The position numbers and the translations under genes are program-made. Below the pieces are notes generated by a model. The model was not told the origin of the DNA. It did no database searches and saw nothing but the letters and a program-made list of their open reading frames with translations. From the NCBI GenBank assembly GCA_003254905.1, contig QANU01107126.1, positions 306,180 to 370,179 on the forward strand: a stretch of DNA of 64,000 bases, given 5' to 3'. This DNA comes from Nissolia schottii. Its lineage: Eukaryota; Streptophyta; Magnoliopsida; Fabales; Fabaceae. Positions 1 to 17,251 of the stretch are shown here, one piece after another; the first letter of the stretch is position 1; every line of letters starts with the position of its first letter.

Positions 1-590
1 AATTATACATAATATTCAAATGAAATTGTGTTACAAATTCTCAAATAATTACATATACTATTCTGAAAGTTCAAAACTATCATTGTAACTTTCAGAACTA
101 AGTTCATCATCGAACTCTTGTTCTTCTTCACTATCATTGTATACATCAATTTCTTTATCACTTGCATGTTGGCGGTTAGGGAGTTCAACTATGTCAGGGT
201 CATCACCGAGTGTATTGCTAGCTAATGTGGTAGGCAATGGAGACTGAACAATTATCGTTGCTAGGTTTGACTCTGGCAATTGATATGCTTGATCAAATGA
301 ATTTTCTGAAGATTTTGTGTCATCAAACTCAATTCGACCACTTGGTTTGCATTTCATCACAACTTTACAACTTGATTGGCTAGCTCTCGAATAGTTTGCG
401 TGATAAAATTGTTTTGCTCTTTCAGCAACAATGAACGGATCATACCCCCTATACCACCATGTAGGATTAATCTCAGTGGTTTTGTAGTCGAGGGTAGGTT
501 TGAGTTCCGTTTGGATCATACCAATCATAGCAGAAAAGCACAACATGATGAGCTGGATCATCGTGTGCATATTCTAATTTAAATAAAACA
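1..590 (-). mobile_element. CACTA (En/Spm) transposase C-terminal fragment
   Basis: The minus strand (570 to 58) encodes a 170-residue piece with YRGYDPFIVAERAKQFYHA and a following VVMKCKPSGRIE motif, typical of the DUF4216 region at the C-terminal end of TNP2-type CACTA transposases. It ends in an acidic, Ser-rich tail. Nearly the same sequence recurs at about 8720-9290 inside the larger CACTA element, so both come from one family. The left part of this copy is outside the window and no terminal inverted repeat is visible here. It is a fragment, not a host gene. Family assignment is from remembered domain sequence. Confidence 0.75.
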
Positions 591-959
591 TTCATTCTTA
601 TTATTAAAAGGACAATGCTATTTAAATAACAAAAACAATCAACTTTGACACATGTAAAATGTAATAATTATATAAGACTCAGGCACACCCATATTTTATT
701 TCATTTTTTTTTAAGTTGTCCAAGGAAGATTAGCATTGTTACAATGCAATAATAGTGTACTAAACCAGATTCACAGGACAGTATCAATCACTGAGCAAAC
801 GTATGTATATGCAGTAAAAAATACATAATCCAAAGTGTTTAAAACCCCATAAACTCCTACTCAAACCATGAAGTTGGGCACATCTAAGTGCCCTTTTTAT
901 TACACTAACTAATCGAAAAAGTTGAACAAAGGAACTTCATTTTGGCCTCAAAGCAAACA
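591..959. other. Intergenic, GST-1 3' flank
   Basis: AT-rich sequence without a coding region. The stretch from about 840 to 959 matches the DNA downstream of GST-2 (about 4920-5036) and probably holds the GST-1 3' UTR and polyadenylation region. Confidence 0.5.
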
Positions 960-2102
<1,143 letters not shown>

Positions 2103-2190
2103 TCAAGAAAACTATCCCTTGGATTTTGAAGAATAAAGAAGTAGAAAGTGTTTTGCAGCTGCAGCTTGCAAGACTAGGCTTTTAGGCTTG

Positions 2191-2200
2191 TTTATTTATA
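2191..2200 (-). promoter_or_regulatory. TATA box of GST-1
   Basis: On the minus strand this reads TATAAATAAA, about 92 bp upstream of the ATG at 2099. The same box stands at the same place upstream of GST-2. No clear as-1 (TGACG) element was seen nearby by eye. Confidence 0.6.
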
Positions 2201-2556
2201 GGCTGAGCTTTGCAACATTATTAGGTTATGAGAAATCAGTGACTTTTCTGGGACAATGAATGTCGACAACAAATGCAACTTTGCTGCTGCGGTGGCACAA
2301 TGTTCTAGTTTATGAGGACATTTAATTTTTCCTTGACACGTTCACTATGTATGGCATATTCTAGGCTTTTCTTTTCTTTTTTCCTTTTTATATTTGTACA
2401 TTACAAAAAATTAACACATTGTGTACCGTATTCACGCAAGTAAATATTACCTAACACAAAAATAAATATTATTAAACTTATAAATAAATAATATAAAATA
2501 TAAATATGTTCGTTCACACGCAAAACAAGTCATCATTATTAAACATATCAATAACT
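2201..2556. other. AT-rich 5' flank of GST-1
   Basis: No gene. The first ~40 bp still match the GST-2 flank, after which the GST-2 copy switches to unrelated sequence at about 6778. Confidence 0.5.
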
Positions 2557-2730
2557 AAATTTTAAATAAATCAACGGGGATTGGTTCAAGTGGTAAGCAA
2601 CTTGGTATCGCTTAAGTAAGGTCCCGAGTTCGAGACCTTATGTACGCAATTATGCCCGCTAAGAGACTTACCTGTCATAATTAAGCCTGAGATATCGGAC
2701 AGGTAACCTAAAAAAAATAAATTTTAAATA
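2557..2730 (+). mobile_element. tRNA-derived SINE, copy 1
   Basis: The body (about 2569-2718) has a Pol III A box (TGGTTCAAGTGGTAAG) and B box (GAGTTCGAGACC) and ends in an A-rich tail. It is flanked by a 12-bp direct repeat AAATTTTAAATA at 2557-2568 and 2719-2730, the expected target-site duplication. A related copy lies at 61814-61999 on the other strand; relative to that copy, this one lacks about 30 bp in the middle. It does not fold as an intact tRNA gene. Confidence 0.8.
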
Positions 2731-3110
2731 CAAATATATCTATGTATGTATAAATACTTAATAATAATATTTATTTTTATTTTATAATATTTATTTATTT
2801 GCCGAATGTACCCTTGTTGGATGGAATATATGTGATTTCTTTGGCTTTGTAGAATCTAGGACCTTCGCAAATTAAATGGACAACGTTCAAGATTCGAGGA
2901 GGGCCACAATCATATGTCACGGCTTAAGTCAGCAAGTTTCTTTTTCCTTCCTTGGGGAAACACTTTGTATGAAATCTGATGCAGTCAATGCTTCTTTAAC
3001 CAAAGTTCTATCAAAATCTGATGCAACCAATTACATAATCTGGTCAACTCAATCTTACTCACAATTAAGTGTCCTATTGTAGTATTCCAATATAATTTTC
3101 AATAAATTGA
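2731..3110. repeat. Duplicated flank of the GST-1/GST-2 block
   Basis: The stretches AATTAAATGGACAACGTT (2871 on) and TCTGATGCAGTCAATGCTTC up to about 3095 recur at 7270-7310 and 7575-7710 with some divergence and an inserted stretch between them. They mark the outer end of the duplicated unit that carries GST-1 and GST-2. No convincing coding function. Confidence 0.65.
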
Positions 3111-3889
3111 AAAAGATAGTATTTGTGAGAGAAAATAAGATATGGGCTATTGCCACTCAAAAAAATTTTATTACTGATATAAAATATATAATTAGGGGAT
3201 GTTATTAAGAGATTTGATATATTTATATATTTTCATCATTAACTTATAAATAGTATTTTTATGATCAATGTAACACATATTTAGAGGGTGTTTAACACAT
3301 TGCTTATTAAGATTATCACATTTTAAATTACTGCTAATATTATATTGTAGCGTTTGGTATGCATATGTAATGTAACTAACAATTTACACGTTTGGTACAT
3401 CAAAAGGGTTGTCAGGTAATAAATATATTTTACCGTAATGCCCTCTAAATAATAAATAAAATTCAAATAATAATATAATAATAAAATAAATAAATACAAA
3501 ATAACCATAATAATAATTAGGAGTATACAATAGGTTGGTGCGACCCGCTTAACTAGTCACTTGTGTTAGGTCAAATTGTGAGACCCAACCTGACCCGCCT
3601 TTTTATTTTATTATTTAATTATTATTGTTATTTTTTATTATTTTGTATATATATACATTAATATATATATACACACATGTATTCTTTTTATTATTAGATT
3701 TATTTTCTTTTGGCCTAAAACCGTGCATTAAAAGATAATATATATGTTTTAATTAAGAAAACATATTTTTATTATAAAAAAATAAGTTGAATAGAAAAAA
3801 TGATTTTTTTAAAGAAAACATGACGGGTCACTCGCGTACCCGCTTAACCCGGCCTGTCTGAGGCGGGTCGCAGATTTGTGGTGATGAGA
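3111..3889. other. AT-rich intergenic DNA
   Basis: No gene seen. It contains several TTTGGTA-type motifs (3350-3395) like MITE ends and a piece with GACCCGC words (3541-3600, 3822-3875) typical of old dispersed repeats. Element limits could not be drawn. Confidence 0.4.
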
Positions 3890-4135
3890 ATGTTGACAGT
3901 GGTGGTGGTGGTGGAGGTGACGATGGGGATGGTGTCGCAGTGGAGGTGAGTGGTATATATATTGATAGCGATAGTGGTGGTGGTGTGTAGTAGTAGTGGT
4001 TGTGGCGATGATAATGGTGACAGTGGTGGTATGTGGTGGCAATGGGTGAAGTAATATGGTGGTTGTGGCAGTGACGATGGTAATGGTGACAGTGGTGGTG
4101 GCAGTGGTTGTGGGGGTGGTGGCGGCTCATGGAGA
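3890..4135. repeat. GTG/GGT-rich simple repeat
   Basis: Imperfect GTG and GAT triplet repeats. Reading frames across it give only His-rich or Pro-rich low-complexity peptides and are not regarded as genes. A similar tract lies at 10520-10620. Confidence 0.85.
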
Positions 4136-4245
4136 AGGAGAGATAAAGTTTTTTATGTTAATAATATTTTTGTCAAAATAAAAATTAAAGGATTACCTGA
4201 AAGGTAGTAATTGAGATAAACATCTCTCATAAGGGTAATCCACAA

Positions 4246-4675
4246 TTGGGTCTTGTTCGATCACTTTTGCTAAACTTTGGGGTGCCTTTGTTGGCATCTC
4301 ATGGCGAGCCCTTTTGGGTTTTTGGCGGGTTATTTTTGAATTGGACTCCAAGTGTATATATAATTAACTTTATCCAAGCCCCCCTGGATCTGAGTCACCC
4401 ATGCTCTCTTATGATCAAAGCTATTGTTGATGCTATGAATGTGGAGTGGTCTATTCACATTCGTCATCTGTTCAAGAAAGCAAATTTTTATGCTGATGTC
4501 ATGCCAAATATGGCCATAGTTTACCATTATGCTTCCACAAATTTGGAGATGTTCCACATTTTCTTTTCGTTGTTTTGTTAGTTGATGAGACTGGTACCCT
4601 TTTACCCGCATAGTGGCAGTGTAATTTTGTTTTAGTTTGGGCATTTTCTCGCCCCATTATTTATCAAAAAAAAAA
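4246..4675 (+). mobile_element. L1-type LINE 3' fragment with RNase H domain
   Basis: The plus-strand frame 4246-4581 contains HPCSLMIKAIVDAMNVEW and HIRHLFKKANFYADVM, matching the end of the plant RNase H-like (RVT_3) domain found in L1-type LINEs, where the usual form is a HxxREANxxAD motif. It is followed by a 3' UTR-like stretch and an A-rich tail at 4667-4676. The 5' part is missing (5' truncation is usual for LINEs). Confidence 0.7.
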
Positions 4676-5036
4676 TATTAAAAGGATCTTCTAACGAGTA
4701 TCCTAAAGACACTAATTAAGGATCCTAAAATAAAATGTTTTGTGAAATTTAATACTAGTTAATTTTATCTTTTTTAATAAAATCATACCATTTTAATTCT
4801 AGTTAACTGCCTTAAGGAATTTTTTACCTAAAACCTTATTAAAAGCAACAATAGTGTCCTAAACCAGATTGACACGACAATATCAATCACTGAGCAAAAG
4901 TATATATAAATTATAATAATGCAGAAACTCCTACTCAAACCATGAAGTTGGGCACATCTAATTAAGTGCCCTTTTTATTGCACTTATTATCGAAAAAGTT
5001 CAACAAAGGAAATTCATTTCGGCCTCAAAACAAGCA
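4676..5036. other. Intergenic and GST-2 3' flank
   Basis: AT-rich; from about 4850 it matches the 3' flank of GST-1 and so belongs to the duplicated unit. No gene. Confidence 0.5.
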
Positions 5037-7795
<2,759 letters not shown>

Positions 7796-7814
7796 CACTA
7801 CAACAAAAATGCTA

Positions 7815-8250
7815 GTTATTGTCGGAGTTATTGTCAGAGTTTTTCTTGATTATCGTCAGAATTTTCGCTTTCCATCAGATTTACCGTCGAAAAGTGGACT
7901 AACGGTAACAGCCTCGATGGTAACTTATTACTGTCGAATGTATAGAGCTTATGGTAATTACCGTCGATGTCGAGGAACGGTTCAGGAAAGGCTCGTATTG
8001 AACCATTTACCGTCGACTAAAACTGACGGTAATAATATTAATATTTTATTCTATTTACCGCCAGTTAATTTTGACAGAAATTTAATGAGATGTATACATA
8101 AATTTATAATGATTTACTGTCGCGATAACCAATGGTAATGTGTTCAAATTACCGTCGAAAATAACCGATGGTAATTATGAATATTATACCACTATTTTTT
8201 GAAAATATTACCGTCGATATATTACTGTGGGCAATTTCCGACGGTAACAA
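7815..8250. repeat. CACTA subterminal repeats, left end
   Basis: About a dozen direct and inverted copies of TTACCGTCGA or close variants (for example near 7880, 7960, 8010, 8055, 8115, 8150, 8205, 8240). Such arrays are the binding sites of the TNPA-like protein in CACTA elements. Confidence 0.75.
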
Positions 8251-10519
8251 TAATTAATTTTAAAAAATTATTATTTAATTATTATTTTATTTTTACTATT
8301 ATGTAAATTATTAAATTATTATTTAATGCAATAAATTATATATTTAATAATATAATTATTTATTTACATAATAAATTAATTAAATTAATTCTATAAATTA
8401 TATATGAAATAAATATATAATTATATAATTATTGAATTAAATAAATATTATATTCAATAATATATTTAGTAAATATAATAAATAATTTAATAGTTATCTA
8501 ATACAAAAATATAACATTCCATATAAAATTAAAAGGTATAATTTAAAATTTAATTAAATAGATGTAAACTTAATTAATCCAATTAATTTTTTATGAAATA
8601 TAATAAATAATTAATAGAATATATAGCCAAATAGTTATCTATTTATTTTAATAAATAAATAATAAATTATCCTCATAAATTAACTGCTAAAAATTAATTT
8701 ATGCAAGAAAACTTAATAAAAAAATTATACATAATATTAAATGAAATTGTGTTACAAATTCTCAAATAATTACATATACTATTCTGAAAGTTCAAAACTG
8801 TCATTGTAACTTTCAGAACTAAGTTCATCATCGAACTCTTGTTCTTCTTTACTATCATTGTATACATCAATTTCTTCATCACTTGCATGTTGGCGGTTAG
8901 GGAGTTCCACTATGTCAGGGTCATCACCGAATGTATTGCTAGCTAATGTGGTAGGCAATGGAGACTCAACAATTATCGTTGCTAGGATTGACTCTGGCAG
9001 TTGATATGTTTGATCAATTGTATTTTCTGAAGATTCTGTGTCATCAAACTCAATTCAACCACTTGGTTTGCATTTCATCACAACTTTGATTGGCTAGCTC
9101 TCTAATAGTTTGAGTAATAAACTTGTTTTGCTCTTTCAGCAACAATGAACGGATCATACCCCCTGTACCACTGTGTAGGATTAATCTGAGTGGTTTTGTA
9201 GTCAAGGGTGGGTTTGAGTTCCGTTTAGATCATACTGATCATAGCAGAAAAGCACAACATGATGAGATGGACCATCCAGTGCATATTCTAATTTAATAAT
9301 TTGTTTAAACGTTCTATGCCAATAATTGGTTGTTTCAACATCATTAAAATATTCACCCTTAACCCAAACCCACTATTGTCTGTCATTTGTCCAGTTGCCC
9401 ATTCAGATGTGTGAAACTTGTATCCGTTAATAAAATAAATGAGCCAACTATTTGCTTTGTTCATAGGTCCCCATGACAAACTCATCAAGCTATGGTCGCT
9501 ACTACAATGATTTTGCACCTATATAGATTTTAAATCTAAGTTATATGTATCTGATTACGATAAAGGAAATCGTTCAATTGAAATATATAGTTTAAAGTCA
9601 AACACATACATAATTTGCAAATCACGAAGGAAACATTTGATCGAAGCATTGATCACCAAATTGTTGTTGAAACATAATGTAAACACGCATCAACATAATC
9701 AACATTTTTAGAAACTATGTATTAATAAATCAAACAAGATTACAATGATCGATTGAACTTACTGGTAACATGGAAGCACTTCTTCACAATTCAAGAGAAC
9801 AACCAAGTGTAAGTCTTGGAATTAAATGCAAGTAATGCATTCGTTTAAAAACAACATCCTTATATCTCCCAGGTGTGAAGAAGATCCTCTCTCTGACCTC
9901 TGATGGCTAGGTTTTGATGACAACAAGAAACATCAACAAAAAGAAAGAAAAAGGTGAAGACACATCTGAAGAACTGAAGAGATCAATCAATTTTAAGTGT
10001 TTTGATTATTGTTGTTTACTGGGTTGAATTCCAAGAATTAGGGTTCATAACCTTACTTCACAACAAGAGTTTCAAAGTTTTTGAAAAATTGTGTGAAACC
10101 TAATTCACCCCCTGCTTAGGTCACTGTCTGAAGTTACACCAGGGCTAACTCTCCTCGGCTTAAACCTATTGGCCCCACAAAATTTGCATTGAGTCAAGCA
10201 TGCATCATCATTATAGTACAACATACATTCCAATCGACAACAGTCAATCTTAATGCACTTAAAGCCAAGTTTAGAAAAGACTTTCTTAGCTTGATAATAG
10301 TTTGTTGGAATTTTATTCCTTAGTGGTGTCAGTTCATACATACATACATACCTAATTTTCGTTACAAACTTCAATGACTCCTTCAATCCGCAAAATGAAT
10401 GGCTCCTTCAGTCTCCTATAAACATATCACCACACAAAAAAATCAATTAGAAATTAACATTATTTATAAAATTGAATGAAATAAAAAGAGAGTAATAATT
10501 ATGTAATGGCCTAGTAAGA

Positions 10520-10620
10520 AGTGGTGGTGGTGGTGGTGGTGGAAAAGGTATGGTGGAAGAGTTGTGGTGGTGGTGGTGGCAATGTAGTGTGGGATGGGAT
10601 GTGGTGGTGGTGGTGGTGAA
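10520..10620 (+). repeat. GTG triplet repeat inside CACTA element
   Basis: Runs of GGT/GTG triplets, low complexity. It resembles the tract at 3890-4135. Confidence 0.85.
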
Positions 10621-10957
10621 GGAAGGAGGAGAAGAGAAAAAAGAAAATGAGGGAAATGGTGCTGGTAGGTGAGTGAAATTCGAATAAGTTAATTTTCAGA
10701 ACATTATCGTCAAAAGTTTCCGATGGTAACTCGAAACAGTTCGACTGTAATCACTTTATCAAAATGCATCGTTTAATTTAAAGGATTACCATAAAAAAAA
10801 TTTCAAAATTTCTGACGCGTACAAAATAATGATGTGAAATTTTTGGGTAAAGACTCACTTTTGTTACCATCAAAAAATTTTGACACTAATTCCCTACACA
10901 ATTTAGGGTTTAGGATTGTTACCGTCGGCAAAATTCGATGGTAATGCCCTACACCAC

Positions 10958-11260
10958 GTCTCGCGCTAGATGAATTATCGTCTCGCACGAGAGGCCTTCT
11001 AGAGTGTCAATTTTTTGCTTTCTGTTTACTTTGTCTTGTGCGAGATGACTTCCACGGTTTAGGGTTTAGGGTTTAGGGTTGTTACTGTTGGCAAAGTTTG
11101 ACGGTAATGCCCTGCACCACGTCTCGCGCGAGATGCCTTTCAGAGTTTTAATTTTTTCTTTCTGTTTTCTTTGTCTCACACAAGATGAATGGACATCTCA
11201 CTCGAGATGACTTCTAGAACTTTGATTTTGCTCTCTGTTTGCTATGCCTCGCGTGAGATG
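10958..11260. repeat. CGCG-palindrome repeats (TCTCGCGCGAGATG)
   Basis: At least seven copies of a near-palindrome of consensus TCTCGCGCGAGATG occur at about 10958, 10981, 11032, 11121, 11172, 11195 and 11247. They are spaced by a T-rich stretch with TTTCTGTTT and TTTGTCT. A telomere-like motif (TTTAGGG three times, 11058-11078) lies among them. The function is not known. Confidence 0.7.
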
Positions 11261-11709
11261 CTTCTCTAACTCTCATTTTATTTCATTTTCTATGAGTTTC
11301 GAGTCCTAAAACACTTAACAACACATCAGACACCCCCAACTTGAGATCTTTGCTTGTCCTAACATATCCTAACTAAAATTAAGTGTATATATTAATTGTT
11401 AAGTCTATTAATTAATTTATTTTATTAATTATTAGCTAAAATTAAGTGTATACTAATTGTTAAGCCTATTAATTAGTTTATTAATTTTTTAAGCGTATTT
11501 ATTATTTATTTATTAATTAATAAATTTCAACTATGTCAACAATCAAAAGAAAATACAAATTAAAATAAGGGACAAATATTATTAACTTAAAATTCAAACA
11601 ATAAAATTCATTAACTTAAAATAAACTTAAAAATTGATAAAATATTAAAAGAAAAACTAAACAAGTTCAAAATCAAAATATACTTAAAAATACATAAAAA
11701 TCAAATATC

Positions 11710-12036
11710 CTAGATTTGCAACATCATTATCAGAGGCATCATTGGGGGTGGTATCCTCCATGGCAGCATCGTCGGACGAGGACTCAAACAACAACAACTC
11801 AAGAGGCATGTCAGGGCGGCCATACTGCTCGATCCTTGGGAAGATCTGCCAAAGACCCACATCGCCTTGAGCTTCTTGTTCATCTTCTCCTTTCCTTTTC
11901 TTATCTGCATCTTAAACTCCGCCTTGACATTATGCAGCTCCTGAACCACTTTCTCGTGCCTTACCTCCTGCATGTGCAGCTCCTGGTTCATCATGTTTGA
12001 CGAACACGGTAATCTTTTCTCAATGCGAAAATTCAA
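11710..12036 (-). mobile_element. CACTA-associated coiled-coil fragment
   Basis: The minus-strand frame begins with about 55 residues rich in Glu, Lys, Met and His with a heptad feel (MMNQELHMQEVRHEKVVQEL), like the C-terminal coiled coil of plant CACTA accessory proteins. The following part is low-complexity. It lies just inside the right end of the CACTA element. Assignment is tentative. Confidence 0.35.
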
Positions 12037-12258
12037 ATATCAATCAATTTTGATGGTCAAAATTCATCGGTATATGGGTTAATGCCAAATAATTTCTAGT
12101 GTTTTCGACATAGTTCTCGACAAATATAGAATCCTTTAGTGTATTTTGGCTTAACAGTTCTCTAAGCACGATTCTAACGAATTTGGCCCCTAAAATCTGT
12201 CGGTATATGACGTTTTTCTTGTAATGAAAATACATCTACAAGGTTTCAAAACCCAACA

Positions 12259-12645
12259 TCTACTACAACAAATTTAGTTTACGACCACATTTTTTATTGT
12301 TACACTTAAAAAGTGTGTCTTATACTACAAGAATGAACACTTTTATTGGCAAAGACAACACTTCATAATACTTTAGGTGACACTCATTTTGGCAACCCCA
12401 TAAAAAGTGTAGCCTTATCTACACTACAAAAAAGGCTAGAATTTTTAAAAAGTGATGCCTTTAACAAAGCTATCCTTTTTAAAGCTAAGACGTCACTTTT
12501 ATTGGGTTACCAAATTGAGGGTAACCTAAAGAAGTATTATGATGTTTTGCATTTGTCAATAAAAGTATTCATTTTTGTAGTTTAAGAATAAGACACTTGT
12601 TAAATATAGTTAATAAAAAATTGAGACTTTGGGGGAAATTTGTTT
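12259..12645. mobile_element. MITE with long inverted repeats (CACTA-like)
   Basis: The segment from 12324 (ACTACAAGAATGAACACTTT) is mirrored by the segment ending at 12581 (reverse complement AACTACAAAAATGAATACTT) over about 75 bp. A further outer inverted repeat (AAGTGTGTCTTAT and ATTTTTTATTG) extends it to about 12262-12640. It encodes nothing. The TACTACAA ends suggest a CACTA relative, and nested insertion of one MITE in another is possible. Confidence 0.65.
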
Positions 12646-12777
12646 AGCGAAATGGGGATTTGGGAAAATTTATTTTAGTGAAACAATGAAGTTTGGCACA
12701 TCAAAGTGCCCTTTTATTGCACAATTATTTGAAAAAGTGCAGGAGATGAACTTTATTTGGTTTGGCCTCAAACAGAC

Positions 12778-15038
<2,261 letters not shown>

Positions 15039-15101
15039 GCTTGTGTTTTTGCTCTCAAAACTTCTACACTCAAAAAACTAAATCACTTTCAGTTTCAACC
15101 A

Positions 15102-15962
15102 ATGGCTTCATTCCAAAGCTTCAACCTTGACACCCAAATGATCCCATCAGAAATCCTCATATCCCAAGTCACGCAAATTCATGCAAGCATTTCCAAGCTA
15201 GAATCTTTAAGGCCCTCCAAGCAAGTCAACACCCTCTTGACTCACCTTGTGAAGCTTTGCACCCTCCCTTCATCCATTGACGTTGATGCCTTGCCCCAAG
15301 AGGTAAAGAGCATGAGAGAGAGCCTCATCAACCTTTGTGGCAATGCTGAAGGGCTATTGGAGCTTGAGTTCTCAACCTTCATAACAAGCCACACACCAAA
15401 CCCCATGAATAATCTCACGCTCTTCCCATACTATGGAAACTATGTCAAATTAGCGACCTTGGAGAACAAGATCCTGAAAGACAACGGTTTCTTGCACGCC
15501 AAGAAAGCGGCGTTCGTGGGGTCGGGGCCATTGCCACTCACTTCAATCATAATGGCCACACACCACATGGAGTCCACGCACTTTGACAACTTTGACATTG
15601 ATGAGAAGGCCAACGAGGTGGCCAGGAAGCTCGTCACCGCGGACGAGGGGCTCCAGAGGAGGATGAGGTTTGAGACACAGGACATCATGGAAGTTAGGGA
15701 GAGGTTGGGGGATTATGATTGCATATTCTTGGCAGCACTTGTGGGGATGAGCAGGGATGCAAAGGTTAAGATTTTGGGGCACATAAGGAAGTACATGAAG
15801 GAAGGGGGTTTTTTGGTTGTGAGGAGTGCAAAAGGGGCAAGGGCTTTCTTGTACCCTGTTGTTGAGGAGCATGACATGGTAGGTTTTGAGGTGCTCGCCA
15901 TATTTCACCCCACAAATGATGTGATCAACTCGGTTGTTCTTCTCAGAAAGCCTAAAGCTTAA
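15102..15962 (+). CDS. NAS: Nicotianamine synthase, copy 1 (NAS-1)
   Basis: Intronless, 286 aa, as usual for NAS. The enzyme joins three S-adenosylmethionine aminocarboxypropyl groups into nicotianamine, the chelator used for iron, zinc and copper movement in plants. Seen: SKLESLRPSKQVNTLLTHLV (31-50), FPYYGNYVKL (108-117), the SAM-binding stretch FVGSGPLPLTSI (138-149), FDNFDIDEKANEVA (161-174), DCIFLAALVGM (206-216) and the end FHPTNDVINSVVLLRKPKA. It ends about 30 residues before the tail of Arabidopsis NAS, as remembered for several other dicot NAS proteins. The start is the ATG before ASFQSF, 63 bp into the block shared with NAS-2. Identical to NAS-2 across the CDS and short flanks (15039-16025). 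Confidence 0.95.
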   Translation: MASFQSFNLDTQMIPSEILISQVTQIHASISKLESLRPSKQVNTLLTHLVKLCTLPSSIDVDALPQEVKSMRESLINLCGNAEGLLELEFSTFITSHTPNPMNNLTLFPYYGNYVKLATLENKILKDNGFLHAKKAAFVGSGPLPLTSIIMATHHMESTHFDNFDIDEKANEVARKLVTADEGLQRRMRFETQDIMEVRERLGDYDCIFLAALVGMSRDAKVKILGHIRKYMKEGGFLVVRSAKGARAFLYPVVEEHDMVGFEVLAIFHPTNDVINSVVLLRKPKA

Positions 15963-16025
15963 TTAGCTCGGCCTGAACAACTAAAAAGTTCTTGTGTGGT
16001 CCTAAAATGTCATTATAGATATATT

Positions 16026-17250
16026 NAATATATAAATATATGAATGAATGATAATATTTTGAGACATGCAAGAATTTATCGCCTCTATCCAATAGAAAAG
16101 GTGAGAAGTGCTTAATTTCATGCGATTATGGCCGGCACACACCCCGTGCATTTATTAATATTAGCATGTGATGAAAAATAAAGGTTTTATCTGTTTTTTA
16201 TAATATAATTTTTCTGTACTTTGAAATAATCAATCTTTGAACGATCTTATAATCTTGACTTGCATAAGCAAGCTCCATGCCTGTGTGGGGCTTGAAGCCC
16301 CAATATTCTTTCTCGTGTTAGTGGGAACATATTGCACACGCAGTATATACTTCCACCTTCCCATCCCAGAACTTATATTAGGTGTGAAAACTGAAAAGAA
16401 TCAAATTAAATTTGAGATGCCATCTATGTTCATTTCCATCAATCAAATCAAGGCCCACAGCCCAAAACAAGAAAATTATTTCTGTAATATTTGTGACAAT
16501 AAACAATCTTTGTGATGCATATTTATTTATACCAAATTCAATATTTAGATAGTTAACACAAATCCTACCTATGTTCCATAACTTTAGACGGTTAACCTTG
16601 ACGGCATGAAGCACCACTTTTAAGTTGACCATGGAAGATTTCAAAATGTCAAAAACATCGTTAAATTATGTTTCATCAATTATTTGCCCCTCATCGAATC
16701 CAAGCTCATACAATGTAACCTATAGGTACGGATATGAGTATGGGGTACGAAATTTTTTAAAAAACAGGAGTATGGATACATTACATATAATAAAAAAAAT
16801 TTCACAAGATAACTAATGTATATATTCAATATAAAATCAACACCACAAAAAAAATTAAAATCATATTTCTTTATTTCTTTCTAAAAAAATAGCAAAAGAA
16901 GAGAGGGAGTTCGCCGAAGACAAAGTCACATTGCCGAAGACAAGGTCGCGCCAAAGACACGGGCGCAGATTAAAGAGGGAGGCGTAGGGGATTGAAAGAG
17001 GAGTTAAGGTATTATTTTTTTTATTAAAGTCTGATTAGTAAGTCAAACTTTACAAAAAAAAAACTCAAAACGATGTAGTTTTGGTCATCTGACGTACCCG
17101 AGTCATACCCAGCCGCACCCAGTCATACCCGTTCTATTTTTAAAAATAAATAAATAAATTTAGGTACGTATATTCGAACATACCCATACTCAATACATAC
17201 CCATACGTATACTTCTCTAAAATTTGAAATACCCATGGACATAGAATGTA
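16026..17250. other. Intergenic between NAS-1 and NAS-2
   Basis: No gene. The left ~80 bp are distantly similar to the NAS-2 3' flank. The part 16720-17235 has repeated GTACG and TACCCATAC words in opposite orientations at its two ends, like a decayed inverted-repeat element; its boundaries are unclear. Confidence 0.4.
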
Positions 17251-17251
17251 A

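Larger units (their letters stand above)
7796..12226 (-). mobile_element. CACTA (En/Spm) DNA transposon, internally deleted
   Basis: The left end begins CACTACAACAAAAATG at 7796. A matching right end, read in reverse, is CATTACAAGAAAAACG (12211-12226). Subterminal repeats of TTACCGTCGA and its reverse are dense at 7815-8250 and at 10690-11110, as expected for CACTA transposase binding sites. TNP2-type transposase pieces run on the minus strand: an N-terminal piece (10386-10105, with LGFKCIKIDCC and CKFCGANRFKPRR), then a DUF4216 piece (9518-8750, FINGYKFHTSEW). The central transposase is missing. The 3-bp flanks (TCA and AAA) do not match, so the right end could belong to a second nested element. 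Not autonomous. Confidence 0.75.

Noticed and set aside
2585-2650. tRNA gene
   Set aside because: A and B boxes are present but no acceptor or anticodon stems; it is a SINE with a target duplication.
3809-4130. His- and Pro-rich open frames on the minus strand
   Set aside because: Products of GTG/GAT simple repeats; no start context or family.
7815-8250. CRISPR-like array
   Set aside because: Repeats are short, irregular and in both orientations; they are CACTA subterminal repeats in plant DNA.
15440-15908. Open frames antisense to NAS-1 (and 17713-18181 for NAS-2)
   Set aside because: Shadows of the real NAS reading frame; no independent support.
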